A DNA stretch of 64,000 nucleotides from JBNNGK01 sp050268245 (GTDB lineage: Bacteria; Pseudomonadota; Gammaproteobacteria; Enterobacterales; Enterobacteriaceae), in NCBI RefSeq assembly GCF_050268245.1, contig NZ_JBNNGK010000009.1:1-64000 (forward strand), in the 5' to 3' direction. The notes under the pieces were generated by a model. It ran no database searches, was not told where the DNA came from, and was given only the letters and a program-made list of their open reading frames with translations. Numbering within the stretch: the first letter of the stretch is position 1; the number at the start of each line of letters is the position of its first letter. A program made the position numbers and the translations under genes. Below are positions 17,892-26,665 of the stretch, in pieces.

Positions 17892-20777
17892 TTAAATGGA
17901 TTTTTGCTCGAATGCTTCTGCCTGTTCTAAGCGGCTTTTTATCCCCCACGGTGTCGGACGCCGTAAGAAATCAGCCATGCTGATGGCCCGACCAAACTCC
18001 TGTTCGATCAACACCATCAGACGCAATGCCATGAGCGATTGCCCGCCCGCATCAAAAAAGTCACCGTGGTGAGAGTCAGGATATTGGCCGAGAACGCCAG
18101 CCCAAATGCGCCAGATGGTTTCCATCATCGGGTCGGATTCGTCTGCTGGAACGCTTGACGATCGCGTCGTCTCTGCCCCATGCAAATCGCGCTCGCCTAA
18201 CCACCACTGAGTGGGATCGAATGGATACAGCGGCAGCGCAATACGAGAAGGTGGATCGGCCCACAGACGTCGCCAGCGGATATTGCCGCCAGCACGCCAA
18301 ATCTTCTGCAGCGCCTGTGACCAAATCTGCCCTTCGCTTTGTGCCTCGTCGCGCCGAGGTAATGTACGCACCGCCGTCGTTGTACCGGTTGACTTGCGCA
18401 GCGCGACCAAAGCCGTTAGCGTCGAGCCTGGGCCGATTTCTATAAACAAGGTTTTGCCACGTTGCGGTATTTGTTGCAGCGCGCGGTAATAGTTAACCGG
18501 TTCGCGCGCATGGCGGGCCCAATAATCGCCATCCAGTGCCGACAGGCTGACTTCACTGGCTAACAGTGCGGAAAGGTAACGTGCGGTGGGGGCGCTCTCT
18601 GTCACGGATGGAGAGATGACGGCCAAGTCGTCGAGTATCGGTCCCATCATTGCCGAATGGAAAGCATGTGAAACATTCAACGCTTTACAGCGAATACCCT
18701 GTTTCCGCAACGCCTGCTCACAGGCGGTTATCGCCGAGTGGCTACCGGATAGCACACAACCTGTTTCACTGTTTTCTGCCGCGAGCGATACCCGTTCGTT
18801 AAGCCAGGGCTGGCATTGCGACGCACTGAGCTCAACAGCCAACATCATGCCCGGCTGAAGCGAAGCCATCAGCCTGCCGCGCCGGGCGGCAAATACCAGC
18901 GCATCCTCGGTCGAAAAAGCTCCCGCGGCCCATGCGGCAGCAATCTCACCGACGCTATGCCCGACTACCCAATCGGCTTTCACGCCGTAATGCATCAACA
19001 GCTCGGCCAAGGCAATTTCTACGGCGATCAGCGCAGGCTGCGTCAACGCCGTATTGGCAATCGTCTCAGGCGCTGCCTGCCCGGTAAATAGCGCAGAAAT
19101 ATCCAAATCCGCCCGTTGTTGCAGCATGCGCAACTTCTCACGCATCAAGCCGTCAAACACCGCATCCTGCGTCATCAATGAGCTGGCCATACCAATAAAC
19201 TGGCTGCCCTGACCGGGAAACTGGAAAACGACCTTAAGACGCCCTTTACCGGTATCAATGACATTCTCTTTCACACTCAATACACCTGAATGGTCAATAT
19301 GCAACGTGCCACGGTAGCGCAGCGCTTTCCTGCCGTCCTGCGCACTCCAGGCCAGCCGCTCACGCTCGTGATACGGCGAACGCTGCTGGTAACGCTTAAC
19401 CAGACGGTGCCAAGTCGATTCAGATTGCGCACTGACCGGCACCACATCGCCACATAGCGATGTCCCAGCCGAGGTGACCGGTACCTTACGCGGCGGGCGC
19501 GTCAACACCACATGGGCATTGGTGCCCCCGATCCCGAAAGCACTGACGCCAATGGCCCGACGCGCGTCGTCTTCCGGCCAGCGTTGCGCCGCAGTAAGCA
19601 CCTCAAACGGACTATTCGCTAACGGTATCGCTGGATTGACGGCGGAAAAATTGATTTGCGGCGTCAGCCAGCCGTGCCGAATCTGTAGCGCCGCCTTGAT
19701 CAAACCGGCCATGCCTGCACATGTCTCTAGATGTCCCACATTGGCCTTAACGGCGCCAAGAGCACACTGCCCAGGGCGCCAGGTTGCTCCAGAAAAGACG
19801 TGATTCAGCGCTGCAAACTCAATCGGATCGCCAGCCAACGTGCCGGTGCCATGCGCTTCAATAGCGCGAAAATCACTGGGCACCTGTTGCGCATCATCCA
19901 AAGCCTGTTGCAGCAAACGTTTCTGCCCCTGTAGGCTCGTCGTGGTGAAACTGACTTTGTTGGCTCCGTCATTATTCATCGCCACGCCCTGAATCACTGC
20001 CATCACGTCATCGCCTGCGGCCAAAGCATCAGGCAAGCGTTTTAGCACCACCACCGCCACACCGCTGCCAAATACCGTGCCGCTAGCATCGGCTGAAAAG
20101 GGACGGCAATGGCCGTCGGTGGAAAACACCATACCCTGCTGGGCGAAATAGCCCGCCAACTGGGGGATCCGCAACGTGCATGCTCCTGCCAATGCTATAT
20201 TGCATCGGCGGCTTCTCAATGCGTGCACCGCTTCATACACCGCCACCAGCGAAGTCGCACAGGCTGCCTGTACGTTACACACCGGACCACCGATTCCTAA
20301 ATGCCAGGCCACCCGGCTAGTGAGGTAATCTTTGTCACAGGCGATCTGTTGTTCGAATGGCGACGGATTCAGCGTCTGCCACAGCGCTGACGTTTGCGCC
20401 TGCCGCAAATAATCAGCGCTGCTGCAACCGGCAAACAGCCCAGCATCGTCCAGCCCGCCCGGCATCACCCCCGCACTTTCCAGAGCGTGCCAAGCACACT
20501 CAAGAAAAAGACGGTGTTGGGGATCCATCAGCAACGCCTCACGGGCGCTCAGGCCGAAAAAACCCGCGTCAAAACCTGCAATATCGCAAGATAACGGTGC
20601 CGCAACCGGCTGGAACTGCCCCGCATCGGCAGAGGCGCCGTGCTCATCAACACAGACCAACGACTCAACGCCGTTGATCAGATTATGCCAAAAGCTGTCG
20701 ATATTATTGGCACCGGGAAAACGACAGGCCATGCCAACCAAGGCAATCGCCGTTTCACTGCTGTTTACCTGCTGCAT
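17892..20777 (-). CDS. Type I polyketide synthase, KS-AT-ACP
   Basis: 961 residues. Ketosynthase (1-430): Cys173 in VQAACATSLVAV, His in EAHGTGTLAGDP and KANVGHLETCAG. Acyltransferase (about 510-820): FQFPGQGSQF, nucleophile in GHSVGEIAAAW and HAFHSAMM, the malonyl-type signature. Acyl carrier (880-950): FFDAGGQSLMALRL. No KR, DH, ER, condensation or thioesterase domain, so one malonate extension would give a beta-keto product. The active-site block has CATS where CSSS is usual. The ribosome-binding site GGGAGAG precedes the ATG. It follows the flavin oxidase gene by 12 bases. The starter is probably the acid activated by the AMP ligase; this is inference. Confidence 0.92.
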   Translation of the reverse strand: MQQVNSSETAIALVGMACRFPGANNIDSFWHNLINGVESLVCVDEHGASADAGQFQPVAAPLSCDIAGFDAGFFGLSAREALLMDPQHRLFLECAWHALESAGVMPGGLDDAGLFAGCSSADYLRQAQTSALWQTLNPSPFEQQIACDKDYLTSRVAWHLGIGGPVCNVQAACATSLVAVYEAVHALRSRRCNIALAGACTLRIPQLAGYFAQQGMVFSTDGHCRPFSADASGTVFGSGVAVVVLKRLPDALAAGDDVMAVIQGVAMNNDGANKVSFTTTSLQGQKRLLQQALDDAQQVPSDFRAIEAHGTGTLAGDPIEFAALNHVFSGATWRPGQCALGAVKANVGHLETCAGMAGLIKAALQIRHGWLTPQINFSAVNPAIPLANSPFEVLTAAQRWPEDDARRAIGVSAFGIGGTNAHVVLTRPPRKVPVTSAGTSLCGDVVPVSAQSESTWHRLVKRYQQRSPYHERERLAWSAQDGRKALRYRGTLHIDHSGVLSVKENVIDTGKGRLKVVFQFPGQGSQFIGMASSLMTQDAVFDGLMREKLRMLQQRADLDISALFTGQAAPETIANTALTQPALIAVEIALAELLMHYGVKADWVVGHSVGEIAAAWAAGAFSTEDALVFAARRGRLMASLQPGMMLAVELSASQCQPWLNERVSLAAENSETGCVLSGSHSAITACEQALRKQGIRCKALNVSHAFHSAMMGPILDDLAVISPSVTESAPTARYLSALLASEVSLSALDGDYWARHAREPVNYYRALQQIPQRGKTLFIEIGPGSTLTALVALRKSTGTTTAVRTLPRRDEAQSEGQIWSQALQKIWRAGGNIRWRRLWADPPSRIALPLYPFDPTQWWLGERDLHGAETTRSSSVPADESDPMMETIWRIWAGVLGQYPDSHHGDFFDAGGQSLMALRLMVLIEQEFGRAISMADFLRRPTPWGIKSRLEQAEAFEQKSI

Positions 20778-20789
20778 AAGGCTCTCCCT

Positions 20790-21965
20790 TTAGAAGCGTA
20801 ATGCGCTGATATCCCAGCGTGGCTCCCGCTCCGCCAACAAATCGGCACAAATCTGCCCCATCAGAGGCGTAAATTTGAATGCCCATCCGCCGGCCGACAC
20901 CACCAGATGTTCGCCGCCATGGCAACGCCCCTGCGCACTATCGAGATAAAATTGGCGCGTCGGATCGCTCGGCAACACTGCCAAACAACTCGACGCAGAG
21001 TGTTGTCGGTCGGGCTCCAGAAAAGGCATATGCCGACGCGCAAACTCCAATGCACGCTCTACATGCTGTGGATTAGCGCGGTAGCTCGGCGCATTCTCTT
21101 CGGTGATCGGATCCACCTCAAAATCAGTACCAAGCCGATCGAAACCGTTTACCGACCAAGGGTTGGGGGGGAAGCCATAAAACAGATTGCTGTCGCTTTC
21201 AACCGGCGGCTGGAAGGCAAACCAGAATGGATCGTTAGTCTCTAATCGTTGGCTGCGTAGCATGCTAACGCACGCCATCTCGAAGGTGGACAACGCCAGA
21301 TCGATATCCAGTTGCCGCAGCAACTTTTTGCTGCCTGGGCCACTGGCCACTAATACTTTACGCGCTCGATAACGGTGTTCTGAGGTCAGTACCGCCACGC
21401 CACGCGCATCGGGCTCAACCGCCTTAACAGTTTGTTGGAACTGAAAGGCAACACCCGCGTCGATAGCTAGCGAATACAGCGCCATCAACGTACTTTTGAC
21501 ATCGATCACGCCACCATCACGCTGCAAGAAACCTTCGTAATTACTGTCCAGCGCAGTAAAGCCGTACCGGCGTTCAATGTCTGCCATCGTTAGCCGTTCA
21601 TACGGTAAATTCATCTCATCCATCGACGTCATGGTTTGACGGATTTGCCCTTCATTAGTCCAGACATCCGCATCCCCAAACCATAAACTGCCTATGCGAT
21701 GAATTAATTTCCTGTCAGCCTGCTGTTCCAGCTGCCGCCATAATTTATCGGCTTCAAGCGTCAGACGAAATATATCTAATTCCGAATACTGCAAACGCCA
21801 ATGGCGCTCCTCACCGCTCGTGCCTGCTAATTGTGTCAATAACGCATGCTGATCCAGCACCAATATTTTTTGCCCGCTATTTTCTCGTGCATAATTCCAT
21901 GCTGCAGAAAGACCAATTGGCCCAGCACCAATAATAATGACATCCCATTGGACAGACGTGTGCAT
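20790..21965 (-). CDS. FAD-dependent amine oxidase, MSOX/NikD-like
   Basis: 391 residues of the DAO family, sarcosine-oxidase branch. FAD dinucleotide motif IIGAGPIGLSAAW (11-23), the TSGEERHWRLQYSE stretch equivalent to the flavin-contacting TS..R..R motif, and C-terminal GGWAFKFTPLMG. A Cys in SSCLAVLPSD lines up with the Cys that covalently holds FAD in MSOX and N-methyltryptophan oxidase. NikD in this branch oxidises piperideine-2-carboxylate to picolinate, a precedent for a heteroaryl starter. Substrate cannot be read from sequence, so picolinate is only a hypothesis. AGAGGTAGGT precedes the ATG. Confidence 0.85.
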   Translation of the reverse strand: MHTSVQWDVIIIGAGPIGLSAAWNYARENSGQKILVLDQHALLTQLAGTSGEERHWRLQYSELDIFRLTLEADKLWRQLEQQADRKLIHRIGSLWFGDADVWTNEGQIRQTMTSMDEMNLPYERLTMADIERRYGFTALDSNYEGFLQRDGGVIDVKSTLMALYSLAIDAGVAFQFQQTVKAVEPDARGVAVLTSEHRYRARKVLVASGPGSKKLLRQLDIDLALSTFEMACVSMLRSQRLETNDPFWFAFQPPVESDSNLFYGFPPNPWSVNGFDRLGTDFEVDPITEENAPSYRANPQHVERALEFARRHMPFLEPDRQHSASSCLAVLPSDPTRQFYLDSAQGRCHGGEHLVVSAGGWAFKFTPLMGQICADLLAEREPRWDISALRF

Positions 21966-22005
21966 ACCTACCTCTTAAATAGATAAAATATAAATGCGTT
22001 GTAAA

Positions 22006-22563
22006 TTATTTTTTAATGATGCTTTTTACCTGATCGATGGGTAATAGAACGATGAGCGTCAGATACTTTTCACGCGGAATATCCTGATAGATCTGCCGTA
22101 CGCCGATTTTCCCCATTACGTCACCGCTAACGCCCGCCGCAAACAACGATTGCCACTGCCCGGCCCAGATGGCACTTGAGTTCCAAATCCCTGCGGTTTC
22201 TATGTTACCCAACGGAGTTTCTGCCGTTTCATGATACCAAGACACCACGCTGCCATCGGTCAAGGCGGCAATTTTCCAGCCGCTGCCGGTCATGGTGCCA
22301 AAGTCTTGTCCCCGCTCATCCACCAATTGATCGGTATGCGAATTGGCATCTCCCACATTAGGACCGCTTTCCGTTTTAGCATTAAAGGTAATATTCGCTC
22401 GTTCGACGACGGAAATAATCGTAATATTATGATACCCCTCCTTTTCTTTTAACTCGCGCTCAATATCAACCGACTGCCGGCCTGCAAACAATTGTTGTCG
22501 AATATTATTAGCAAGCATAATTAACTCGGACAATACATTATTATTGCCTTGCATTATTTCCAT
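22006..22563 (-). CDS. Unrecognised 185-residue protein of the metallophore-like locus
   Basis: I do not recognise a family. The N-terminal 60 residues are helical, with a charged run (IERELKEKEGYHNITI). The remainder looks beta-rich, with many Gly, Trp and Thr (GSGWKIAALTDGSVVSWYHE, IWNSSAIWAGQW). No signal peptide or membrane segment is seen. GAGG lies upstream of the ATG. It sits between the PLP enzyme (34 bases) and the flavin oxidase (40 bases) in the operon, so it is probably a pathway protein: a cyclase, a binding protein or an enzyme of unknown type. Confidence 0.7.
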   Translation of the reverse strand: MEIMQGNNNVLSELIMLANNIRQQLFAGRQSVDIERELKEKEGYHNITIISVVERANITFNAKTESGPNVGDANSHTDQLVDERGQDFGTMTGSGWKIAALTDGSVVSWYHETAETPLGNIETAGIWNSSAIWAGQWQSLFAAGVSGDVMGKIGVRQIYQDIPREKYLTLIVLLPIDQVKSIIKK

Positions 22564-22597
22564 TATTTAATCCTCAATTCGCGTTAATAAAGCGCGG

Positions 22598-23626
22598 TTA
22601 TACTGTGAGTGTTTCTGCGTGATTAAACCATTCCCGTCCTTTTTCCCGTTCGACATCGCTGCCCGCATCAGCGAATAGCGTCACCACCTGCTGCCCCGGC
22701 GCCAGATTTTCCGCCAAATTCCACGCGGTTTTCCAATTCGCAGCTGAAGATGCGCCGATCTTAACGCCGGTTAATTGGGTGAACTCATACATCGCGCTCA
22801 GCGCTTCGCGGTAAGACACCGGATTAAACGGCGGTTCATGCGGCATTAGCTGGTTGATAAACGGCTGGCGGAACCCAAAACCCAAGCCTCCTGCACCGGC
22901 AAATTTTGCTTCGCCATTCGGCGCGCTCAGCGTACCGTAGGGAAGCTCGCACGGCGTACTACCCCACACACTCAACTGCGGGTTGTCCTGTCGCAGCGCG
23001 GCTGCGACCCCCGACAATGTGCCCCCCGTACCGACCGCAGACACCCAACCATCGGCAAGGGTGCCATTGAGCTGATGGCGAATTTCAGCCCCGGTTTGAT
23101 ATTGATGCATAGCGGTATTCACCAGGTTGAGATGTTGTGAGAGTAGCGTCCAACTGCTGTCTTCATGCGCAATCTGCTGGCTGCGCGCAATCACACCCAA
23201 TAAAAACTGATTGCGATCCACCAGCGTGACGATGGCATTATCGCCTTTTAGCGTTTCGACCAACGCTTGCGGCGAGGAATCAGGAATAACCACGTGGACG
23301 GCAATGCCACACATGTCGCCAAGTTTCGCCAACGCTTTCGCCATATTACCGCCCGAAGCATCAAGCAATTTCAGTTCGCCTGTGGCGAAATCATGGCGAT
23401 TGATGGCGTCGCAAAACAGACCAAATGCCGTGCGATCTTTTACCGACCCAAACGGATTCTCAAACTCGAATTTGGCAAGAATTGACGCTTTCCCCTTCGG
23501 TGAGGGCACTGGAATCAACGGAGTATTACCCAGCATTGCGTAAAATTTTTTTAACTGCGGGAATAAAGTAAAGGCTTTCTCTGTGTCCGGCACACCATCC
23601 TGCGGATTAAACAGCTCAAAATTCAT
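22598..23626 (-). CDS. Cysteine-synthase-like PLP enzyme (fold type II)
   Basis: 342 residues from the ATG at 23626, which has AAGGAG well placed. The PLP lysine is in FENPFGSVKDRTAFG; the substrate loop reads DASGGNMAKALA where OASS enzymes have T/SSGNTG; the phosphate loop is SAVGTGGTLSG. Homologues in natural-product loci make beta-substituted alanines such as 2,3-diaminopropionate (SbnA) or cysteine analogues. The changed SGGNM loop suggests a substrate other than O-acetylserine. It lies between the thioesterase and the unknown 185-residue gene. A role in supplying or attaching an amino acid or sulfur unit is inferred. Confidence 0.85.
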   Translation of the reverse strand: MNFELFNPQDGVPDTEKAFTLFPQLKKFYAMLGNTPLIPVPSPKGKASILAKFEFENPFGSVKDRTAFGLFCDAINRHDFATGELKLLDASGGNMAKALAKLGDMCGIAVHVVIPDSSPQALVETLKGDNAIVTLVDRNQFLLGVIARSQQIAHEDSSWTLLSQHLNLVNTAMHQYQTGAEIRHQLNGTLADGWVSAVGTGGTLSGVAAALRQDNPQLSVWGSTPCELPYGTLSAPNGEAKFAGAGGLGFGFRQPFINQLMPHEPPFNPVSYREALSAMYEFTQLTGVKIGASSAANWKTAWNLAENLAPGQQVVTLFADAGSDVEREKGREWFNHAETLTV

Positions 23627-23671
23627 CAGATGCTCCTTCAAGGCCATAACGTTGACGAACGAACCAGCGCA

Positions 23672-24400
23672 TTAGTGCATCAGCTGGCGTAAAAATGCGG
23701 AGGTATCCCGCATGAAGTAAAAATGATCGCCCGGTAAAAACTCAACTTGGCTGTTGGCGTGCTCTTTTTGCCAGTGCAATAGCGACGACTTGCTGACTAA
23801 AGGATCGCTATCACCGCCGATAATACGCAGCGCGATATCAGGCAACGGCAGAGCCGCCAAGTGGGCCAGCAACTGTAAGTCCTGTAAAATAAGCTGGGCG
23901 ACTATGGGACGGGTGAGATCATCCAGTGCCAGATCGCCACTGTTTTCACTGAAGGTCAGGATGTGCGCCAAAAGCGTCTGGCGCTGGCTTTCTTGTTGCA
24001 GATGCTGGAGTTCAGACGGTGTGCGCTGTGCCGACAACACGGTTTTGGCCTGGAAACGCGAATCACGCAGTGCAGCGGCAACCTGCATCGCCAATAGCGC
24101 TCCCATGCTATGACCAAACATCACGATCGGCGCGATACCCAGCGATGAACGCAACGCATTCGCACAGGCGTCAATGGCCTGTTGTGCCGTCTCCCATGCC
24201 GATTCGGCATGCCGTTCTTCACGCCCGGGATAGTGCAAGATGAACAAATCCACATCGTCCGGTAATCCATCACGCCAATGTTGATAGAAAGATGCGCTGC
24301 CGCCGGCATGTGGGAATACCACCAATTGCTTGGTCACCGGTGCGCTAAACGCGCGGCTGAGCCGAAGCACGCAACCATTGTGATGACTTAACATCGTCAT
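23672..24400 (-). CDS. Type II thioesterase
   Basis: 242 residues, alpha/beta hydrolase of the GrsT/YbtT type. Motifs: FPHAGGSASFYQHW, nucleophile Ser98 in MFGHSMGA, acid in IIGGDSDPLV and His in PGDHFYFM. Such enzymes clear mis-acylated carrier proteins in PKS/NRPS lines or release products. As the PKS lacks its own thioesterase, this could be the releasing enzyme. It overlaps the AMP-ligase stop by ATGA, implying coupled translation. Confidence 0.92.
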   Translation of the reverse strand: MTMLSHHNGCVLRLSRAFSAPVTKQLVVFPHAGGSASFYQHWRDGLPDDVDLFILHYPGREERHAESAWETAQQAIDACANALRSSLGIAPIVMFGHSMGALLAMQVAAALRDSRFQAKTVLSAQRTPSELQHLQQESQRQTLLAHILTFSENSGDLALDDLTRPIVAQLILQDLQLLAHLAALPLPDIALRIIGGDSDPLVSKSSLLHWQKEHANSQVEFLPGDHFYFMRDTSAFLRQLMH

Positions 24401-26007
24401 AGATTCAGCCCCGCTGCGTTCTCTAGGTTAAGCTGACGCTGCCCACGCAATCTTTCGCGCAGCGCCAGACGATCGATCTTGCCGATGCCTTTCATCGGAA
24501 TAGCATCAACAATCAGCAACTTTTCTGGCGCTTTGAATGCGGCTAATCCCTGCTGTTCAAAGAAGCGCCGCAGGACACCCAACGTTAACGAATCATCACG
24601 GCAGGTGACAAACAGACAGGCTACCTCGCCGTACAGTGCATCCTCTATGCCCACGCAGGCTGCCCGTATCACCGATGGATGCTGTTCCGCCAACGCTTCG
24701 ATTTCACTAGGGCTGAACTTCTCTCCCCCCCGGTTGATAGCATCATTGACCCGCCCATCGATGAAAACGTTGCCTGCTTCGTCGACATGGGCCAAATCAC
24801 CGGTGCGATAGAAACCGTCCGAGGTGAAGGCCGTCAGGTTTGCCTGCGGATTTTGGTAGTATTCGGTCAGGGTGTAAGGGCCGCGGGTGATAAGTTCCCC
24901 CGATTGCCCAACGGGTAATTCGCGGCCGGCGTCATCAACAATCAGCACTTCATCATCAGGGCTAAGCGGCCGTCCTTGCGAGCGAAAACGCAGCGTATCG
25001 TCGTCATTCAATGCGTTAAAACACAGCAGCCCCTCACTCATGCCGTAACATTGCTGTAGGGTAATACCGAGGATGCGTGAAGAGGTGGCAGCCAGCGCAG
25101 GCGATACCCGTGCGCCACCTACCTGCACATGCCACAATGACGCGATGTTGCGCGGTAAGCGTTGTTGTTGCTCGCTCCATTGCGCCAGCAAGGCTGGCAC
25201 CAGCGTGGTATGCGTCACTCCGCAACGCTCAATCACCTCCAGCGCTATTTCTGCCGAGGGCGCATCAGCCAGCGCAACTGCCCCACCGCGCGAGAGCGTT
25301 CCTAGGATCCCTGGGCAGTTAATCACGAATCCGTGCGAAACCGGCATAGCCGCAAAGTAAACCGTTTTGCTATCTACGGCGAATACATCACTACCGCAGT
25401 CAATCATATAACTGTACCCGCCGTTCTTGCGGGCAATAGCCTTAGGTAAGCCCGTGGTGCCGCTTGAAAGCAACATCATCGCCGTATCATCTGGCGTTAG
25501 CGTAACGGCATCAAGTTCAGGGGCGGGTGTAAGCGGCGTACAGAAATTCTGTAAGTTGAGGTAACGGGTATCATGGCCTGCATCGTCATAATCCTCGGCC
25601 AACACCACATCAATATTCAGACCCGTGGTAATCAAATGCTGTAGGACGGAGAGAGGGCTATAGCGGCGGGTACAGCGCTGTAGCGCAATGACTTTAGGCT
25701 CGGTCAAATGCAGGATGTGATGCAGTTCTTTTTCACGATAAGAGGGCAATATCGGCACCGGAATAGCGCCTCGCATCATCGTCGCCAGCATCAGCACAAC
25801 GGCCTCACGCGTGTTGCGCAGTTGATAAGCGACGCGATCGCCCTTTTCGATACCCAACTGGCGTAAACGCATCACCGTCGAAGCGACGGCGCTGTGCAGC
25901 CAGTAATAATCATAAAACTCACCGTTTTCATAAAGCGCGGGACGTGTCGTATGTTGACGCAGGGCGCGCAACATACGCTGATTGATTGAATCCTCAGCAG
26001 TAACCAT
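24397..26007 (-). CDS. Aryl-acid AMP ligase (EntE/YbtE family) with unusual specificity residues
   Basis: 536 residues. Core motifs: MLLSSGTTGLPKAI, GMSEGLL, FYRTGDLAHVDEAGN, DAINRGGEKFSPSEIE and the C-terminal lysine in KGIGKIDR. It follows the EntE/DhbE/YbtE family throughout. The pocket differs: EntE HNYALS becomes HGFVIN, so the Asn that reads the 2-hydroxyl is Gly, and EGLVNY becomes EGLLCF. The substrate is therefore probably neither 2,3-dihydroxybenzoate nor salicylate. The flavin oxidase suggests picolinate-type acids, by inference. The protein would load the free carrier protein encoded just upstream. CGGAG precedes the ATG. Confidence 0.9.
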   Translation of the reverse strand: MVTAEDSINQRMLRALRQHTTRPALYENGEFYDYYWLHSAVASTVMRLRQLGIEKGDRVAYQLRNTREAVVLMLATMMRGAIPVPILPSYREKELHHILHLTEPKVIALQRCTRRYSPLSVLQHLITTGLNIDVVLAEDYDDAGHDTRYLNLQNFCTPLTPAPELDAVTLTPDDTAMMLLSSGTTGLPKAIARKNGGYSYMIDCGSDVFAVDSKTVYFAAMPVSHGFVINCPGILGTLSRGGAVALADAPSAEIALEVIERCGVTHTTLVPALLAQWSEQQQRLPRNIASLWHVQVGGARVSPALAATSSRILGITLQQCYGMSEGLLCFNALNDDDTLRFRSQGRPLSPDDEVLIVDDAGRELPVGQSGELITRGPYTLTEYYQNPQANLTAFTSDGFYRTGDLAHVDEAGNVFIDGRVNDAINRGGEKFSPSEIEALAEQHPSVIRAACVGIEDALYGEVACLFVTCRDDSLTLGVLRRFFEQQGLAAFKAPEKLLIVDAIPMKGIGKIDRLALRERLRGQRQLNLENAAGLNL

Positions 26008-26180
26008 AGCGACTCCGTAATGAATTAACTAATTGTTTTATTTGAAAATTTAAATAAAAATTCGCTAAACAAACAGCCTGTTGACACCGCATTGAACGAT
26101 GTTCTCATCTCTACACTGGCTCACAATGAAAACTAAGTGGATTCACAACAATGTTATTTTTCTGCTCGCCATAAAACATC

Positions 26181-26199
26181 TTGACCGACCGTCAGTCAA
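26181..26199. promoter_or_regulatory. TetR-type operator copy 1 (upstream of AMP ligase operon)
   Basis: TTGACCGACCGTCAGTCAA, a near-perfect 19-bp palindrome about 170 bases upstream of the AMP-ligase start, inside the 291-base gap that follows the carrier-protein gene. The same element occurs at 26574 and 30652. It probably controls a promoter for the minus-strand biosynthetic genes. Confidence 0.8.
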
Positions 26200-26298
26200 T
26201 AAATTTGCAATGAATTATTTGTTGAAATTATGATTATTAGACCAGCATCAAATAATTAAAATTTGTTAAATCAATTAATTGGGCACGTCTGATAAAAT

Positions 26299-26535
26299 TC
26301 ATTTTGCTTGTCTCATTTTTTCAATTAGCTCATCTAATGAATAATCATGCGCTCCCCATAACGATAGCGAGACATCACAGCGCGCTTTCAACCCCGTTTG
26401 AAGGGCAACCGTCTCCGCAGAACTCAACGCGAGATCCTGGCGTAATTGCCAACTCCCATCTGCGTCTTGCAACACATTTTCGGGTATGCCGAGCTCAACC
26501 AACAGTGCCAACAAATCTGTAAACGTCATGATCAT
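26299..26535 (-). CDS. Stand-alone acyl/aryl carrier protein
   Basis: 78 residues from the ATG at 26535; a TTG three codons upstream and an ATG two codons downstream are alternatives. Four-helix carrier protein pattern with the phosphopantetheine serine in DLALSSAETVAL (usual form DLGLDSLE). The residue before the Ser is Ser rather than Asp, a deviation that could affect the partner transferase. First gene of the minus-strand set, divergent from the TonB receptor. It is the likely acceptor of the acid activated by the AMP ligase. Confidence 0.75.
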   Translation of the reverse strand: MIMTFTDLLALLVELGIPENVLQDADGSWQLRQDLALSSAETVALQTGLKARCDVSLSLWGAHDYSLDELIEKMRQAK

Positions 26536-26553
26536 TTTATCCAATCGTTAAAT

Positions 26554-26572
26554 GGTATTGATAATTATTCAC
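26554..26572. promoter_or_regulatory. Candidate Fur box at the receptor/carrier promoter
   Basis: GGTATTGATAATTATTCAC matches the 19-bp Fur consensus GATAATGATAATCATTATC at 14 positions by my count. It abuts the TetR-type operator at 26574 in the divergent promoter region of the carrier protein and TonB receptor, which would couple the locus to iron status. Confidence 0.5.
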
Positions 26573-26573
26573 A

Positions 26574-26592
26574 TTGACCGCCAGTCGGTCAA
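26574..26592. promoter_or_regulatory. TetR-type operator copy 2 (receptor/carrier promoter)
   Basis: TTGACCGCCAGTCGGTCAA; the flanking ACA and TGT extend the palindrome to 25 bp with arms ACATTGACCG/CGGTCAATGT. It lies 74 bases upstream of the receptor GTG start and 39 bases upstream of the carrier-protein ATG on the other strand, so it can control both. Confidence 0.82.
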
Positions 26593-26665
26593 TGTGTATT
26601 TTATCGCTACGTTGTTGCACAGGGTTTCGCCTCACCGGTCAAGATCCATTCAAGGAGGGATTGTT

